Part shown: positions 1 through 7,226 of the stretch, piece after piece | How positions within the stretch are numbered: the first letter of the stretch is position 1 | How the letters are laid out: every line of letters begins with the position of its first letter | NCBI GenBank assembly: GCA_003162555.1 | Contig: PMNQ01000254.1 | Span: forward strand, 299-17,357 | Reading direction: 5' to 3' | Source of the DNA: Gammaproteobacteria bacterium | GTDB lineage: Bacteria > Pseudomonadota > Gammaproteobacteria > Steroidobacterales > Steroidobacteraceae | DNA length: 17,059 nucleotides | Notes under the pieces: model-generated | Seen by the model: only the letters and a program-made list of their open reading frames with translations | Database searches by the model: none | What the model was told of the DNA's origin: nothing | Made by a program: the position numbers and the translations under genes

Positions 1-333
1 GGCATGGTCAAGCAGTGGCAGAAGCTGTTCTTCAAGGGACGCCTGTCTGGCAGCGACAAATCGCTGCACAAGAAGGATTTCACCAAGGCCGCGCAGGCTG
101 ACGGGTTCCACTACGCGCGCCGGCTCGAGCGGCGTGCCGACGTGCCGGCGGTGATCGCCGAATTCCTGGCCTTCAAAGGCCCGGCCTTTCTCGAGGTGAT
201 CATCGATCCGGACGCCGGCGTCTATCCGATGGTGGGACCGGGGCAGGGGTACGATGCGATGATCACCGGCGAGTTCATTCCGTCGCGTGATCCGCAGGAT
301 GGCGGGGACATCGATCCATCGAGCATGTTCTGA
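1..333 (+). CDS. Acetolactate synthase large subunit, C-terminal fragment (gene starts before the window)
   Basis: The frame is open from base 1 (G-M-V-K-Q-W-Q) to a TGA at 331-333, so this is the last 110 residues of a longer protein. It matches the end of the thiamine-diphosphate-binding domain of acetolactate synthase large subunits: the GMVKQWQ..FF segment near the cofactor-binding region, then FLEVIIDPDAGVYPMVGPGQGYDAMI, which corresponds to the usual VYPMV-P-G...MI tail. The family condenses two pyruvates, or pyruvate and 2-oxobutyrate, in branched-chain amino acid synthesis. No regulatory small subunit follows; the next gene is convergent. Another ThDP enzyme of the same superfamily is possible because the N-terminus is missing. 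An ilvA gene lies about 4.5 kb away, so the pathway is represented twice but not as one operon. Confidence 0.82.
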   Translation, partial: GMVKQWQKLFFKGRLSGSDKSLHKKDFTKAAQADGFHYARRLERRADVPAVIAEFLAFKGPAFLEVIIDPDAGVYPMVGPGQGYDAMITGEFIPSRDPQDGGDIDPSSMF

Positions 334-360
334 CGCGCGCGCGGATTGTCAGAGTCGCGC

Positions 361-538
361 GCTGTGTGAACTGAGATCGCGAATGTCGTCGGGCGCGCCT
401 CGCTTCGCCGCGGCGACGCTTGCCGTTCGCTGCCGAAACGGCTTGTTGTAAAAGTGTAGACGGAGAGGGCGCACCGCGTTTCGGCGACGCTCGCGGCAAG
501 CCGCCCGACGATACATTCGCGATCTCAGTTCACACAGC
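361..538. repeat. Long imperfect palindrome between convergent genes (MITE-like or structured RNA)
   Basis: The outer arms 361-386 and 513-538 are perfect reverse complements (26 bp). After a two-base bulge (511-512), nine more pairs follow (387-395 with 502-510). Further in, 418-425 pairs with 494-501 and 432-440 pairs with 477-485, leaving a loop of about 36 bases. Bases 396-417 are extra on the left and hold the self-palindrome TCGCCGCGGCGA. No clear target-site duplication flanks it. It fills most of the 237-bp gap between the acetolactate synthase stop and the outer-membrane gene stop. It could be a miniature inverted-repeat element, a REP-like unit, or a bidirectional transcription barrier; the window alone does not decide. 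Confidence 0.75.
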
Positions 539-539
539 A

Positions 540-561
540 CACGCCGCCAAGAATCGGCGTG
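540..561. terminator. Short GC stem-loop at the 3' end of the outer-membrane gene
   Basis: CACGCCG at 540-546 pairs with CGGCGTG at 555-561 around an 8-base loop. It lies just beyond the stop of the minus-strand Omp85-like gene. There is no U-tract on either strand, so an intrinsic terminator is only possible. Confidence 0.3.
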
Positions 562-570
562 CGCGTCAGG

Positions 571-2208
571 TCACAGCGTGGCTTCGGTACTTACCAGGAA
601 CTGGAGGCGACTGAGATTTTCGCCGTCGAGCGGCGTGGCGATATCGATGTGGATCACGTTGCCGAGCGAGGAGCGATCGTTGCCGAGGCGCAGGCCGATG
701 CCCACGTCGCGCAGCCAGCCGAGCTGCGGCACGCCGATGGGATTATTGCCGTAGGTGCGGCCGGCGTCGAAGAACGCGGCGCCGCCGACATTGAACAGGC
801 GCAGGATCGACCAGTCGGTGTAGACGCGTTCCTCGATTTTCAGTTGCGCGCGGGATTCGCCCAGCTGGTAGCGCAGCGGATAGCCGCGCAGGCCGTTGTC
901 GCCGCCGAGCGAGTAATAGTGATCGAGATCGAGCGCGTGGCCGACGTCGCCGCTGATGCGCACGTGCGTCAGCGTGTGGCGCGAGGTGCGCCAGTACCAG
1001 GCAAGATCAGCGCTGCTGCGCACGTCGGTGGCGCCGGGCTGCTCGTCGCGGCCGCTGATCGCGGCCGCCGCGTACAACTGCTGGCGTTCGCTGAGCTTCG
1101 CGCCATAGGAAGCACTCAGCAGGTAGATCCACGCGCGACGGTCGGCGCCGAAGGCGGGCGTGGCCAGTCCGAACTGGAGCGAGGCGGCCAATCCGAACTC
1201 GAGATCCTCGGTGCGCGCGATCAGATCCTGATTGCGCGTGGTGGTGAATTGATCGGTCAGCCAATCAATGCGCACGTAGGGATACTCGAGATCGCGATCG
1301 GCGGGTATCGGTGCCAGCGTGACGGGCACCGGTGGCACACCGGTGTACAGCGGCGCAAAAGCATCGCGCTCGGTGCGCCAGCCGGCGCTAAGCCGCAGCA
1401 CATGTCCGGCGTGCAGCCCGTGCGACCAGCCTGCGTAGCCGTCGAAAAGGCGCGCGGCATGCTGGTAGCGGTCGTACTCGCTGCCGAGCCGGTAGCGCGT
1501 GTCCTCGCCGGTCGCGTCCGCGAGCGTCAGGCCGCCGCCGTGATGCACGTCCAGCGCATAGAAGGGCCGATAGAGTTGCACGCGCCAGTCGCGGCCGTCG
1601 CTGTTGTTCGCCAGGCGGAACGAGTCCGTCCAGCGGCCACCGAACACCGCCGGGTCGCGCCATTCGAAATAGGTCGAATTGCGGTCGACGCCCTGGCTGG
1701 CGCCGGCAATCAGCGTCTTGCCAAAGCCGAGCAGATTGTGATCCTGGAATTCCAGCGAGCTGTCATTCTTGCCGCCGCTCCGCCCGTAGCTTGGCCCGAG
1801 CTGCAGCGTCCACACATCGTGCGTGTCGACCAGGATGTCGACCAGGCCGTCGTGCCATGCGACCGGACGGATGTGCGGCTCGCGCAGGAAACTTAAGCGC
1901 CGCAGATTCCTTTCGGTCTCTTCCAGCAGGCGATGCTGATAGCGGTCGCCGCTCGCGAACAACAATTGCGAGCGGATCACGCCAGCGCGCGTATTGACGT
2001 GCCAGCGGTTGGCGAGACGGTAAAGGCGCTTGTTTTCGTGCGGGTCAGTGAGGTCGAAGATCTCTTCGCTGCGGATCGTAATCGTGCCGATGCGGGCACC
2101 TGCAGCCTCGAGCGCGGCGTCTGCCGGCAGCGTGGCGCCGACGCACATGGCGCTGGCGCTGATGACCAGCAGCGACAGTGTCCACAGCAGATTCCTCATC
2201 GCGTTCAT
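571..2208 (-). CDS. Omp85/BamA-TamA family outer-membrane beta-barrel protein
   Basis: The 545-residue protein starts with a signal peptide (MNAMRNLLWTLSLLVISASAMCVGA, probable cleavage near residue 25). About residues 38-120 look like one POTRA-type repeat (TITIRSEEIFDLTD..., then LLEETERNLRRLSFLREPHIRP...VDILVDTHDVWTL). The rest alternates aromatic and polar residues as in a beta-barrel. Near the C-terminus is GGDNGLRGYPLRY, equivalent to the (V/L)RGY/F loop of Omp85 proteins. BamA and TamA insert or translocate outer-membrane proteins, but they carry five and three POTRA domains, so this one-POTRA form is not canonical BamA or TamA and its substrate is unknown. The ATG at 2206-2208 gives the full signal peptide; the second ATG (2197-2199) is an alternative. 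Neither has a clear Shine-Dalgarno. It is divergent from the two-TM gene. Confidence 0.85.
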   Translation of the reverse strand: MNAMRNLLWTLSLLVISASAMCVGATLPADAALEAAGARIGTITIRSEEIFDLTDPHENKRLYRLANRWHVNTRAGVIRSQLLFASGDRYQHRLLEETERNLRRLSFLREPHIRPVAWHDGLVDILVDTHDVWTLQLGPSYGRSGGKNDSSLEFQDHNLLGFGKTLIAGASQGVDRNSTYFEWRDPAVFGGRWTDSFRLANNSDGRDWRVQLYRPFYALDVHHGGGLTLADATGEDTRYRLGSEYDRYQHAARLFDGYAGWSHGLHAGHVLRLSAGWRTERDAFAPLYTGVPPVPVTLAPIPADRDLEYPYVRIDWLTDQFTTTRNQDLIARTEDLEFGLAASLQFGLATPAFGADRRAWIYLLSASYGAKLSERQQLYAAAAISGRDEQPGATDVRSSADLAWYWRTSRHTLTHVRISGDVGHALDLDHYYSLGGDNGLRGYPLRYQLGESRAQLKIEERVYTDWSILRLFNVGGAAFFDAGRTYGNNPIGVPQLGWLRDVGIGLRLGNDRSSLGNVIHIDIATPLDGENLSRLQFLVSTEATL

Positions 2209-2282
2209 GTGAGCATTGCCCGCCGTGCAGCGTCAACGGAAAATTGCCACGATCGCGACTGCGGCCACGCGCTGTCGACAAA

Positions 2283-2303
2283 ATGACAACGGCACGCCGT
2301 CAT
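2283..2303. promoter_or_regulatory. Dyad ATGAC-N11-GTCAT in the divergent promoter region
   Basis: Perfect 5-bp half-sites (2283-2287 and 2299-2303) flank an 11-base centre that itself holds ACGGC-AC-GCCGT (2289-2300). It sits between the divergent Omp85-like and two-TM genes, just before a TTGACA hexamer at 2314-2319. No good -10 follows that hexamer. This is a candidate operator only; a dyad this short can arise by chance. Confidence 0.3.
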
Positions 2304-2351
2304 GGCCTATCATTTGACATAGCGGCGGCTGCAGGCGGAACGACTCGCGTC

Positions 2352-2726
2352 ATGAAACCAGACAAGAATATCTTCTGCTTCGAACATCTCTCGCAGCCGG
2401 TCGCACCACTGCAGCACTACCTGCGCCGTCAATTGCGCAGCCTGGGCGTTGGACTCGTGTTCATCGCTGTCGGGCTTTACATCGGCATGCTCGGCTATCA
2501 CTACCTCGTCGCCCTGAGCTGGGTCGATGCCTACGAGAATGCGGCGATGATCCTCTCGGGCATGGGGCCGGTGGCGACGCCGTCGACCAACGCCGGCAAG
2601 ATCTTTGCCGGCAGCTATGCGCTGTTCTCCGGCATCGCGGTGCTGGCGATCGCCGGCGTCATTGCCGCTCCACTCGTGCATCGGTTCCTGCACCGCCTGC
2701 ACGCCGATCCGGGTGATCGAAAGTGA
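2352..2726 (+). CDS. Small two-TM membrane protein with a potassium-channel-like pore layout
   Basis: This 124-residue protein has TM1 at about residues 30-54 and TM2 at about 84-108. Between them, residues 57-80 read SWVDAYENAAMILSGMGPVATPST. The order TM1, amphipathic re-entrant stretch, G-x-G motif, NAGKIFAGSYALFSGI and TM2 resembles two-TM potassium channels, where the filter is T-V-G-Y-G followed by P-x-T-x-x-G-K/R. Here the filter position reads S-G-M-G-P, so potassium selectivity is doubtful. I recognise no named family with certainty. The ATG at 2352 is chosen because the N-terminal extension from 2178 runs back into the Omp85-like gene and has no membrane-protein character. The next gene overlaps its stop by four bases (GTGA), suggesting coupled translation. 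Confidence 0.75.
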   Translation: MKPDKNIFCFEHLSQPVAPLQHYLRRQLRSLGVGLVFIAVGLYIGMLGYHYLVALSWVDAYENAAMILSGMGPVATPSTNAGKIFAGSYALFSGIAVLAIAGVIAAPLVHRFLHRLHADPGDRK

Positions 2727-3277
2727 GGCCGCCCGCGCGGCTGCGCCGCACCTACTTCGATTGCCGTTACGGACAACTGCACGTGTACCAGGCCATTCCG
2801 CCGGGCGGCGGATTCGATGAGGCGACGGCCTTGCTGTGCATTCCAGGCAGCGGCGGCGAAGGGCACTTCTTCCAGGCGCTGCTGGGGCCGCTCGGCGCCG
2901 ATCGTTCCATCTACGCGCCGGACCTGCCTGGCTGTGGCATGTCGGACGCTCCGCCCGCGCCGTTTGGCGCTGAACAACACGCGCTCGCACTGCTCGACCT
3001 GCTCGACTCGCTCCGGCAGCGGCGCGTCGATGTGCTGGCGCACGCCGCGGGAATCGAAATCGCCGCCGTGCTGGCCGCTGCGCGGCCCGGTGCGCTGGTG
3101 CGTCACGTGGTGTGCTCCGCGGCCGCGCCGCGGGCGGTGGAGGCATTGCGGCAGCTGGTCCCGGGCTGCCATGAACTGCCGCTGGCTGGCGCCTCCGACC
3201 GGGCACTTTCGGCGGACCTGGTTCAATCTCAGTTCAATGATTTAATTGGGATTTTTGGCTCCGCCAAACCGGCCTGA
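2723..3277 (+). CDS. Short alpha/beta-hydrolase-fold protein lacking the serine nucleophile
   Basis: The 184-residue product resembles the first half of an alpha/beta hydrolase. LLCIPGSGGEGHFFQALLGPL fits the oxyanion-loop region, YAPDLPGCGMSDAP fits strand 4 and its loop, and RRVDVLAHAAGIEIAAVLAAARP fits the nucleophile elbow. The elbow, normally G-x-S-x-G, reads A-H-A-A-G (residues 106-110), so the catalytic serine is alanine. The protein is about 80-100 residues shorter than typical members, and no cap domain or acid-residue strand is visible. The tail ALRQLVPGCHELPLAG...LSADLVQSQFNDLIG looks like the last strand and helix, as if the middle had been lost. It is probably non-catalytic or decaying. 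The GTG start overlaps the upstream stop (GTGA), so translational coupling is likely. Confidence 0.65.
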   Translation: MRPPARLRRTYFDCRYGQLHVYQAIPPGGGFDEATALLCIPGSGGEGHFFQALLGPLGADRSIYAPDLPGCGMSDAPPAPFGAEQHALALLDLLDSLRQRRVDVLAHAAGIEIAAVLAAARPGALVRHVVCSAAAPRAVEALRQLVPGCHELPLAGASDRALSADLVQSQFNDLIGIFGSAKPA

Positions 3278-3292
3278 GTGCGTAGTCCGCAG

Positions 3293-3322
3293 TTTGAGGG
3301 GCTGCCGGCTCAGCCCCCCAAA
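3293..3322. terminator. Strong stem-loop between the hydrolase-like gene and the FHA gene
   Basis: TTTG-A-GGGGCTG (3293-3304) pairs with CAGCCCC-C-CAAA (3311-3322) around the loop CCGGCT: 11 pairs with one A/C mismatch. It begins 15 bases after the hydrolase-like stop and ends 25 bases before the FHA start. The T- and A-rich ends make it terminator-like for the upstream pair, although the run of T after the stem on the plus strand is missing. A promoter for the FHA gene would have to lie around or after it. Confidence 0.5.
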
Positions 3323-3347
3323 GCTTCGCGTAGACTTATCCGGCACC

Positions 3348-4763
3348 ATGAGCAAGCACAAGCGATCACTGAATTCACCGCCGGATCCGGACGATACCGC
3401 CGAAATGCCGGGACTTCCGCCGGCGGATGCGGGCACCGATACCTGGGCGGTCCCGCACATTGGGGGCTCCGCGTCGCACGACGAGATGGTGCGTGCGCAT
3501 ACGGAGGAAGTCGACGGCCTGCGCGCCAGCCTCGCGACGGCGACGGCCAGCCTCGAAACCGCGACCGCCAGCCTGGCCGCGGCCACGACCAGCCGCGTCC
3601 AGCTCGAGTCCGAGCTCGCCGCGGCCACTACCGGCCGCGTCCAGCTGGAGTCCGAGCTCGCCGCTGCGACAGCGAACGCGCAGCAACTCGAGCAGCGGAT
3701 AACCGAACAGAGCGAAGAGCTGCGCGTCAACAACACGCAGCGCGAAGACCTGGCCTCGCAACTACAAAAGGCGCGCGAAGACCTGGCCTCGCAATTACAA
3801 ATGGCGCGCGACGAACTGGTTGCGCTGACGCGGCAGCGCGATCAGCAGGACGGGCAGCGCTCTGATCAGGCACGGCGTGAATCCGGCGCCCAGGCCGCCG
3901 CGTTGGCGCAGAGCCAGGCGGCGTTGGCGCATAGCCAGGCCGAGCTGGCGGAACTGCGGCGGCGTGCAGCCAGGCACCAGGAAGTGCTGCAGCACACCGA
4001 GGGGCGGCGCCACGTATTCGAATCGATGTTGCGTGGACATGAGGAGACGGTCGCTGATCTGGCCGCGCAACTGGAAGCGCAGCGCGCCGATCAGCGCGCG
4101 CTCGAATCGCGCGTGGCCGAGCAGGACCAGCGCAACCAGACCCAGGCGCAGCAATTGCTCAGCGACGGGGCGGTGGCACTGACCCGCGCACGTGAAATGG
4201 AAGCCGATCTGCAGCAGGTTCGCCAGGAACTCACGACTGCGCAGAGCGCCGCGCTGGTTGCGCAGCGGCGCGTGGCGCAGCTCGAGACGGATTTGGCCGA
4301 CAGCTCCGCCGCGGCGAGCACGCTGCGCGAGCAGCTGCAGGTCGCGGAGACAGCCGGCGAATCCCTGCGCGGCGACCTGGCCGCTGCCGAGGACCTGATC
4401 CGCAGTCGCGAGGCCGAACTGCAGCAGCACGCGGTGCGCATCGCGCGCCTCGAAAGCCAGGAGGCGGCGGCCGCGGCGCACGAGCGCATCCTGGTATGCA
4501 CCGAGGGCAACGAAGGCATCGTGTATGTACTGGGGCGGCGCACGACCGTCGGCCGTACGCCCGACAACGACATGTGCATCGATGCCGATTTCATCAGCCG
4601 CCATCATGCGGTGGTGCTGGACACCGCGACGGGCACCGTCGTCGAGGATCTGGAAAGCACCAACGGCGTGTTCGTGAACAGCGCGCGCGTGACCCGCGGC
4701 CAGCTCAAGCCCGGGGACCTCGTGACATTCGGCAAGACGACCTTCCGCTTCCTGCTCAAGTAG
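3348..4763 (+). CDS. FHA-domain protein with a long repeat-built coiled coil
   Basis: The 471-residue protein has a polar, Pro-rich N-terminus (1-45), a long Ala/Gln/Glu coiled coil (about 50-375) and a C-terminal FHA domain (about 378-471). The FHA hallmarks are all present: VGR (TTVGRTPDND), SRHH (ISRHHAVV) and the STNG-type loop (ESTNGVFVN). FHA domains bind phosphothreonine peptides, so this is likely a cytoplasmic scaffold in a Ser/Thr kinase pathway; no kinase lies in the window. No signal peptide or TM segment is seen. The coil contains exact in-frame duplications: ASL(A/E)(T/A)AT x3, a 14-residue RVQLESELAAATxx x2, an 11-residue REDLASQLQxA x2 and ALA(Q/H)SQA x2. The ATG at 3348 is preferred because the upstream extension crosses the 3293-3322 hairpin and is not coil-like. 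A TAGACT hexamer (3331-3336) precedes it and no Shine-Dalgarno is seen. Confidence 0.85.
   Translation: MSKHKRSLNSPPDPDDTAEMPGLPPADAGTDTWAVPHIGGSASHDEMVRAHTEEVDGLRASLATATASLETATASLAAATTSRVQLESELAAATTGRVQLESELAAATANAQQLEQRITEQSEELRVNNTQREDLASQLQKAREDLASQLQMARDELVALTRQRDQQDGQRSDQARRESGAQAAALAQSQAALAHSQAELAELRRRAARHQEVLQHTEGRRHVFESMLRGHEETVADLAAQLEAQRADQRALESRVAEQDQRNQTQAQQLLSDGAVALTRAREMEADLQQVRQELTTAQSAALVAQRRVAQLETDLADSSAAASTLREQLQVAETAGESLRGDLAAAEDLIRSREAELQQHAVRIARLESQEAAAAAHERILVCTEGNEGIVYVLGRRTTVGRTPDNDMCIDADFISRHHAVVLDTATGTVVEDLESTNGVFVNSARVTRGQLKPGDLVTFGKTTFRFLLK
3525..3593 (+). repeat. Three 21-bp tandem units in the FHA gene (ASLxxAT)
   Basis: In-frame units at 3525-3545, 3546-3566 and 3567-3587 encode ASLATAT, ASLETAT and ASLAAAT. 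Each is one coiled-coil heptad. They lead directly into the 42-bp repeats. Confidence 0.7.
3594..3677 (+). repeat. Two 42-bp tandem units in the FHA gene (RVQLESELAAATxx)
   Basis: Units at 3594-3635 and 3636-3677 are nearly identical in DNA (CGCGTCCAGCT-GAGTCCGAG core) and encode two heptads each. The low divergence points to a recent duplication. Confidence 0.85.
3741..3806 (+). repeat. Two 33-bp tandem units in the FHA gene (REDLASQLQxA)
   Basis: Units at 3741-3773 and 3774-3806 encode REDLASQLQKA and REDLASQLQMA, differing at only a few bases. Eleven residues is a hendecad, another natural coiled-coil period. A further 21-bp pair (ALAQSQA/ALAHSQA) lies at 3900-3941. Confidence 0.85.
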
Positions 4764-4786
4764 GTCCACCGCGGCCCGCTGATGGC

Positions 4787-4793
4787 TTAAGCT
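4787..4793 (+). promoter_or_regulatory. -10-like TTAAGCT seven bases before the ilvA start
   Basis: TTAAGCT (TAAGCT fits TAnnnT) ends seven bases before ATG 4801, and no Shine-Dalgarno is present. The same heptamer at the same spacing precedes the gene at 8348. If it is a -10 box, transcription would start at or within one base of the ATG. No convincing -35 is visible. Confidence 0.4.
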
Positions 4794-4800
4794 TCGCCTA

Positions 4801-6318
4801 ATGAGCGACGACTACCTGCAGCGAATCCTGACCGCCCGCGTGTACGACGTGGCGATCGAATCGCCGCTCGACCATGCGCCGCGGCTGTCGCGCCGGCTGG
4901 GTCACGAGCTGTGGCTCAAGCGCGAAGACCTGCAGCCGGTGTTCTCGTTCAAGCTGCGCGGGGCCTATAACAAGATCGCGCTGCTCGGCACGGCCACCGC
5001 GGCCCGCGGCGTGATCACCGCCTCCGCCGGCAATCATGCCCAGGGCGTGGCGCTCGCGGCGCGCAAGCGCCAGGTGCGCGCCGTCATCGTCATGCCGCGC
5101 ACCACGCCCGACATCAAGGTGCGCGCAGTGGCCGACCTGGGCGGCGAAGTGGTGCTGCACGGCGATATTTTCGACACCGCTTTCGAGCATGCGCTGGAGC
5201 TGGCGCGTGAACAGAACCTGGTGTTCGTGCATCCATTCGATGATCCCGATGTGATCGCCGGCCAGGGCACGATCGGCGTGGAGGTCATCCGCCAGACCGG
5301 CGGCGAGATCGACGCGATCTTCGTGCCGGTTGGCGGCGGCGGCCTGATCGCGGGCATCGCGGCTTACGTCAAGCAGCTGCATCCGCGCATGCGCATCATC
5401 GGCGTCGAGCCGGAAGATTCCGCGGCGATGTACGAATCGCTGCGCGCTGGCAAGCGCGTCACGCTCGACAAGGTCGGGTTGTTTGCCGACGGCGTCGCGG
5501 TGCGCCGCGTCGGTGAGGAGACCTTCGCGCTGGCGCGGCGTTTCGTCGACGAAATCGTATTGGTCAACACCGATGAAATCTGCGCGGCGATCCAGGATGT
5601 GTTCGAAGACACGCGCGCGACACTCGAACCGGCCGGCGCTCTCGCGGTTGCGGGCGTCAAGCGCTATGTCGCGCGCGGCGCGCCGGCAGGCCAGCGCTAC
5701 GTGGCGATCAGCAGCGGCGCCAACCTGAATTTCGACCGCCTGCGTTACATTGCCGAACGCGCCGACCTCGGCGCCGGCCGCGAGGCCTTGCTGGCGGTCG
5801 AGGTGCCCGAGCAGCCCGGCAGCTTTCTCAAGTTCTGCGGCGCACTCGGCCAGCACAGTGTCACCGAGTTCAACTATCGCTACCAGGGCTCGGAGCGTGC
5901 GCAGCTGTTCGTGGGTTTCGGACTGCGCGAGGGCCAGGAGAACTGCGCCGCGGTCGCTGCCCGGCTGCGCGCCGCGGGCTATGGCGTGGTCGACATGAGC
6001 GCCAACGAGATGGCCAAGCTGCACGTGCGCTTCATGATCGGTGGCCGGGGCAGCGGCATGACGGACGAAATGCTGTTCCGTTTCGAGTTCCCGGAGCGGC
6101 CGGGCGCGCTGCTCGAATTCCTGCAGGCGATCGGCAGCACCTGGAATATTTCGCTGTTCCATTATCGCAATCACGGTTCCGACAGCGGGCGGGTGCTGGC
6201 CGGCATTCAGGTGCCGCGCGCCGATCGCGAGCTGTTTCTCGGGCATCTGCACGAGCTCGGCTATCCCTACATCGACGAGACCGCGAATCCCGCCTACCGC
6301 ACGTTCCTCGCCGGTTGA
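4801..6318 (+). CDS. ilvA: Threonine ammonia-lyase, biosynthetic
   Basis: The 505-residue enzyme deaminates threonine to 2-oxobutyrate with pyridoxal phosphate, the first committed step to isoleucine. The PLP lysine is K51 in FSFKLRGAYNK. The substrate loop is SAGNHAQGVA, and the glycine loop binding the PLP phosphate is VPVGGGGLIAGI. The C-terminal third carries two ACT-like regulatory modules (LLAVEVPEQPGSFLKFCGAL... and MLFRFEFPERPGALLEFLQAI...). These mark the long, isoleucine-inhibited biosynthetic form rather than the short catabolic enzyme; E. coli IlvA is of similar length (about 514 aa). The ATG at 4801 gives the expected N-terminus. The stop overlaps or nearly touches the next hydrolase gene, suggesting co-transcription. 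Confidence 0.96.
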   Translation: MSDDYLQRILTARVYDVAIESPLDHAPRLSRRLGHELWLKREDLQPVFSFKLRGAYNKIALLGTATAARGVITASAGNHAQGVALAARKRQVRAVIVMPRTTPDIKVRAVADLGGEVVLHGDIFDTAFEHALELAREQNLVFVHPFDDPDVIAGQGTIGVEVIRQTGGEIDAIFVPVGGGGLIAGIAAYVKQLHPRMRIIGVEPEDSAAMYESLRAGKRVTLDKVGLFADGVAVRRVGEETFALARRFVDEIVLVNTDEICAAIQDVFEDTRATLEPAGALAVAGVKRYVARGAPAGQRYVAISSGANLNFDRLRYIAERADLGAGREALLAVEVPEQPGSFLKFCGALGQHSVTEFNYRYQGSERAQLFVGFGLREGQENCAAVAARLRAAGYGVVDMSANEMAKLHVRFMIGGRGSGMTDEMLFRFEFPERPGALLEFLQAIGSTWNISLFHYRNHGSDSGRVLAGIQVPRADRELFLGHLHELGYPYIDETANPAYRTFLAG

Positions 6319-6323
6319 ACGCG

Positions 6324-7226
6324 ATGAATGCGGGCGGGCCTGCCGAGGACTACCTGCCGCGCCGGCCGGCGCGCCTCCGCGAACTCGATGGCCGCGAAGG
6401 CCGCATCGCGCTGACGCATTGGGGCCCGCAGGATCCCTCACCCATCCTGCTGTTGCATGGCTGGATGGATTGCGGCGCCGGCTGGCAACTGCTGGTGGAT
6501 CAGCTGCCGGATGACTGGCCGCTGGTGGCCATCGACTGGCCCGGCTACGGCCGCAGCGCGCGGCGCGCTGAACGCTATTGGTTCGCGGATCACGTTGCCG
6601 AGCTCGACTGGCTGGTGAGCGTGCTTTCGCCAGATCGCCCGGCCCGGCTCATCGGTCACAGCATGGGTGGCACGATCGCGTCCATCTACGCCGGCGTGCG
6701 TCCGGCGCGCGTTGCGTGGCTCGCGAACCTCGAGGGCTTCGGCATGCCCGAGCTCCCGCACGCGCAGTTTCCCGGCCAAGTCGAATCCTGGCTCGATGCG
6801 CTGAAGGCGCCGCCCAGCGCGCGCCGCTACCCGGAACTGGAGGCACTGGCGCTGGCACTGCAGCGCGCCAATCCGCGTTTGCCGCTGGCGCACGCGCGCT
6901 ATCTGGCGCGCGCCTGGACGCGCGCCGTGGACGGCGGTTTTGAAATCCTCGCCGACCCGCGCCAGCAGTTGCCGACGCCGATCCGTTATGCGCGCGCTGA
7001 CCTGGAAGCCTGCTGGGCGCGCCTGCGTGCGCCGCTGTTGCTGCTGTACGGCGCGGAATCCGACTACATGCAGCGCGCGATCGGCGTCGATGCGCTGAAC
7101 CGCCTGCGTGCATTGATGCCATCGATGCGTGCCGCCAGCATCAGCGGTGCGGGACACCTGTTGCCGCACGAACAGCCCGCACAGGTTGCACAGGCGTTGG
7201 TGGAGTTCGTGGCGGCACTTGCATAA
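6324..7226 (+). CDS. Alpha/beta-hydrolase-fold protein, catalytic triad intact
   Basis: About 300 residues with a full set of hydrolase motifs: LLLHGWMDCGAGWQLL (HG oxyanion loop), AIDWPGYGRSA, ARLIGHSMGGTIASIYAG (G-H-S-M-G nucleophile elbow), LLLYGAESDYMQ (candidate Asp) and ISGAGHLLPHEQPAQVAQALVEFV (His). No signal peptide, so cytoplasmic. The substrate cannot be read from sequence; relatives include esterases, C-C hydrolases and epoxide hydrolases. The ATG at 6324 is chosen. An in-frame TTG at 6315 overlaps the ilvA stop (TTGA) and would add three residues; no Shine-Dalgarno decides between them. It is very likely transcribed with ilvA. It is unrelated in completeness to the damaged hydrolase at 2723. 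Confidence 0.88.
   Translation: MNAGGPAEDYLPRRPARLRELDGREGRIALTHWGPQDPSPILLLHGWMDCGAGWQLLVDQLPDDWPLVAIDWPGYGRSARRAERYWFADHVAELDWLVSVLSPDRPARLIGHSMGGTIASIYAGVRPARVAWLANLEGFGMPELPHAQFPGQVESWLDALKAPPSARRYPELEALALALQRANPRLPLAHARYLARAWTRAVDGGFEILADPRQQLPTPIRYARADLEACWARLRAPLLLLYGAESDYMQRAIGVDALNRLRALMPSMRAASISGAGHLLPHEQPAQVAQALVEFVAALA

Noticed and set aside
559..1896. Long plus-strand open frame of 445 codons opposite the Omp85-like gene
   Set aside because: Low-complexity Ala/Val/Arg/Glu translation without motifs; the minus strand has a signal peptide, POTRA-like region and GLRGYP motif. It is a GC-rich antisense shadow.
2314..2342. sigma-70 promoter for the two-TM gene from TTGACA at 2314-2319
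   Set aside because: No acceptable -10 lies 16-19 bases downstream.
4798..6441. 547-codon minus-strand frame opposite ilvA
   Set aside because: ilvA on the plus strand has all catalytic motifs; the antisense product is His/Arg/Ala-rich with no recognisable domain.
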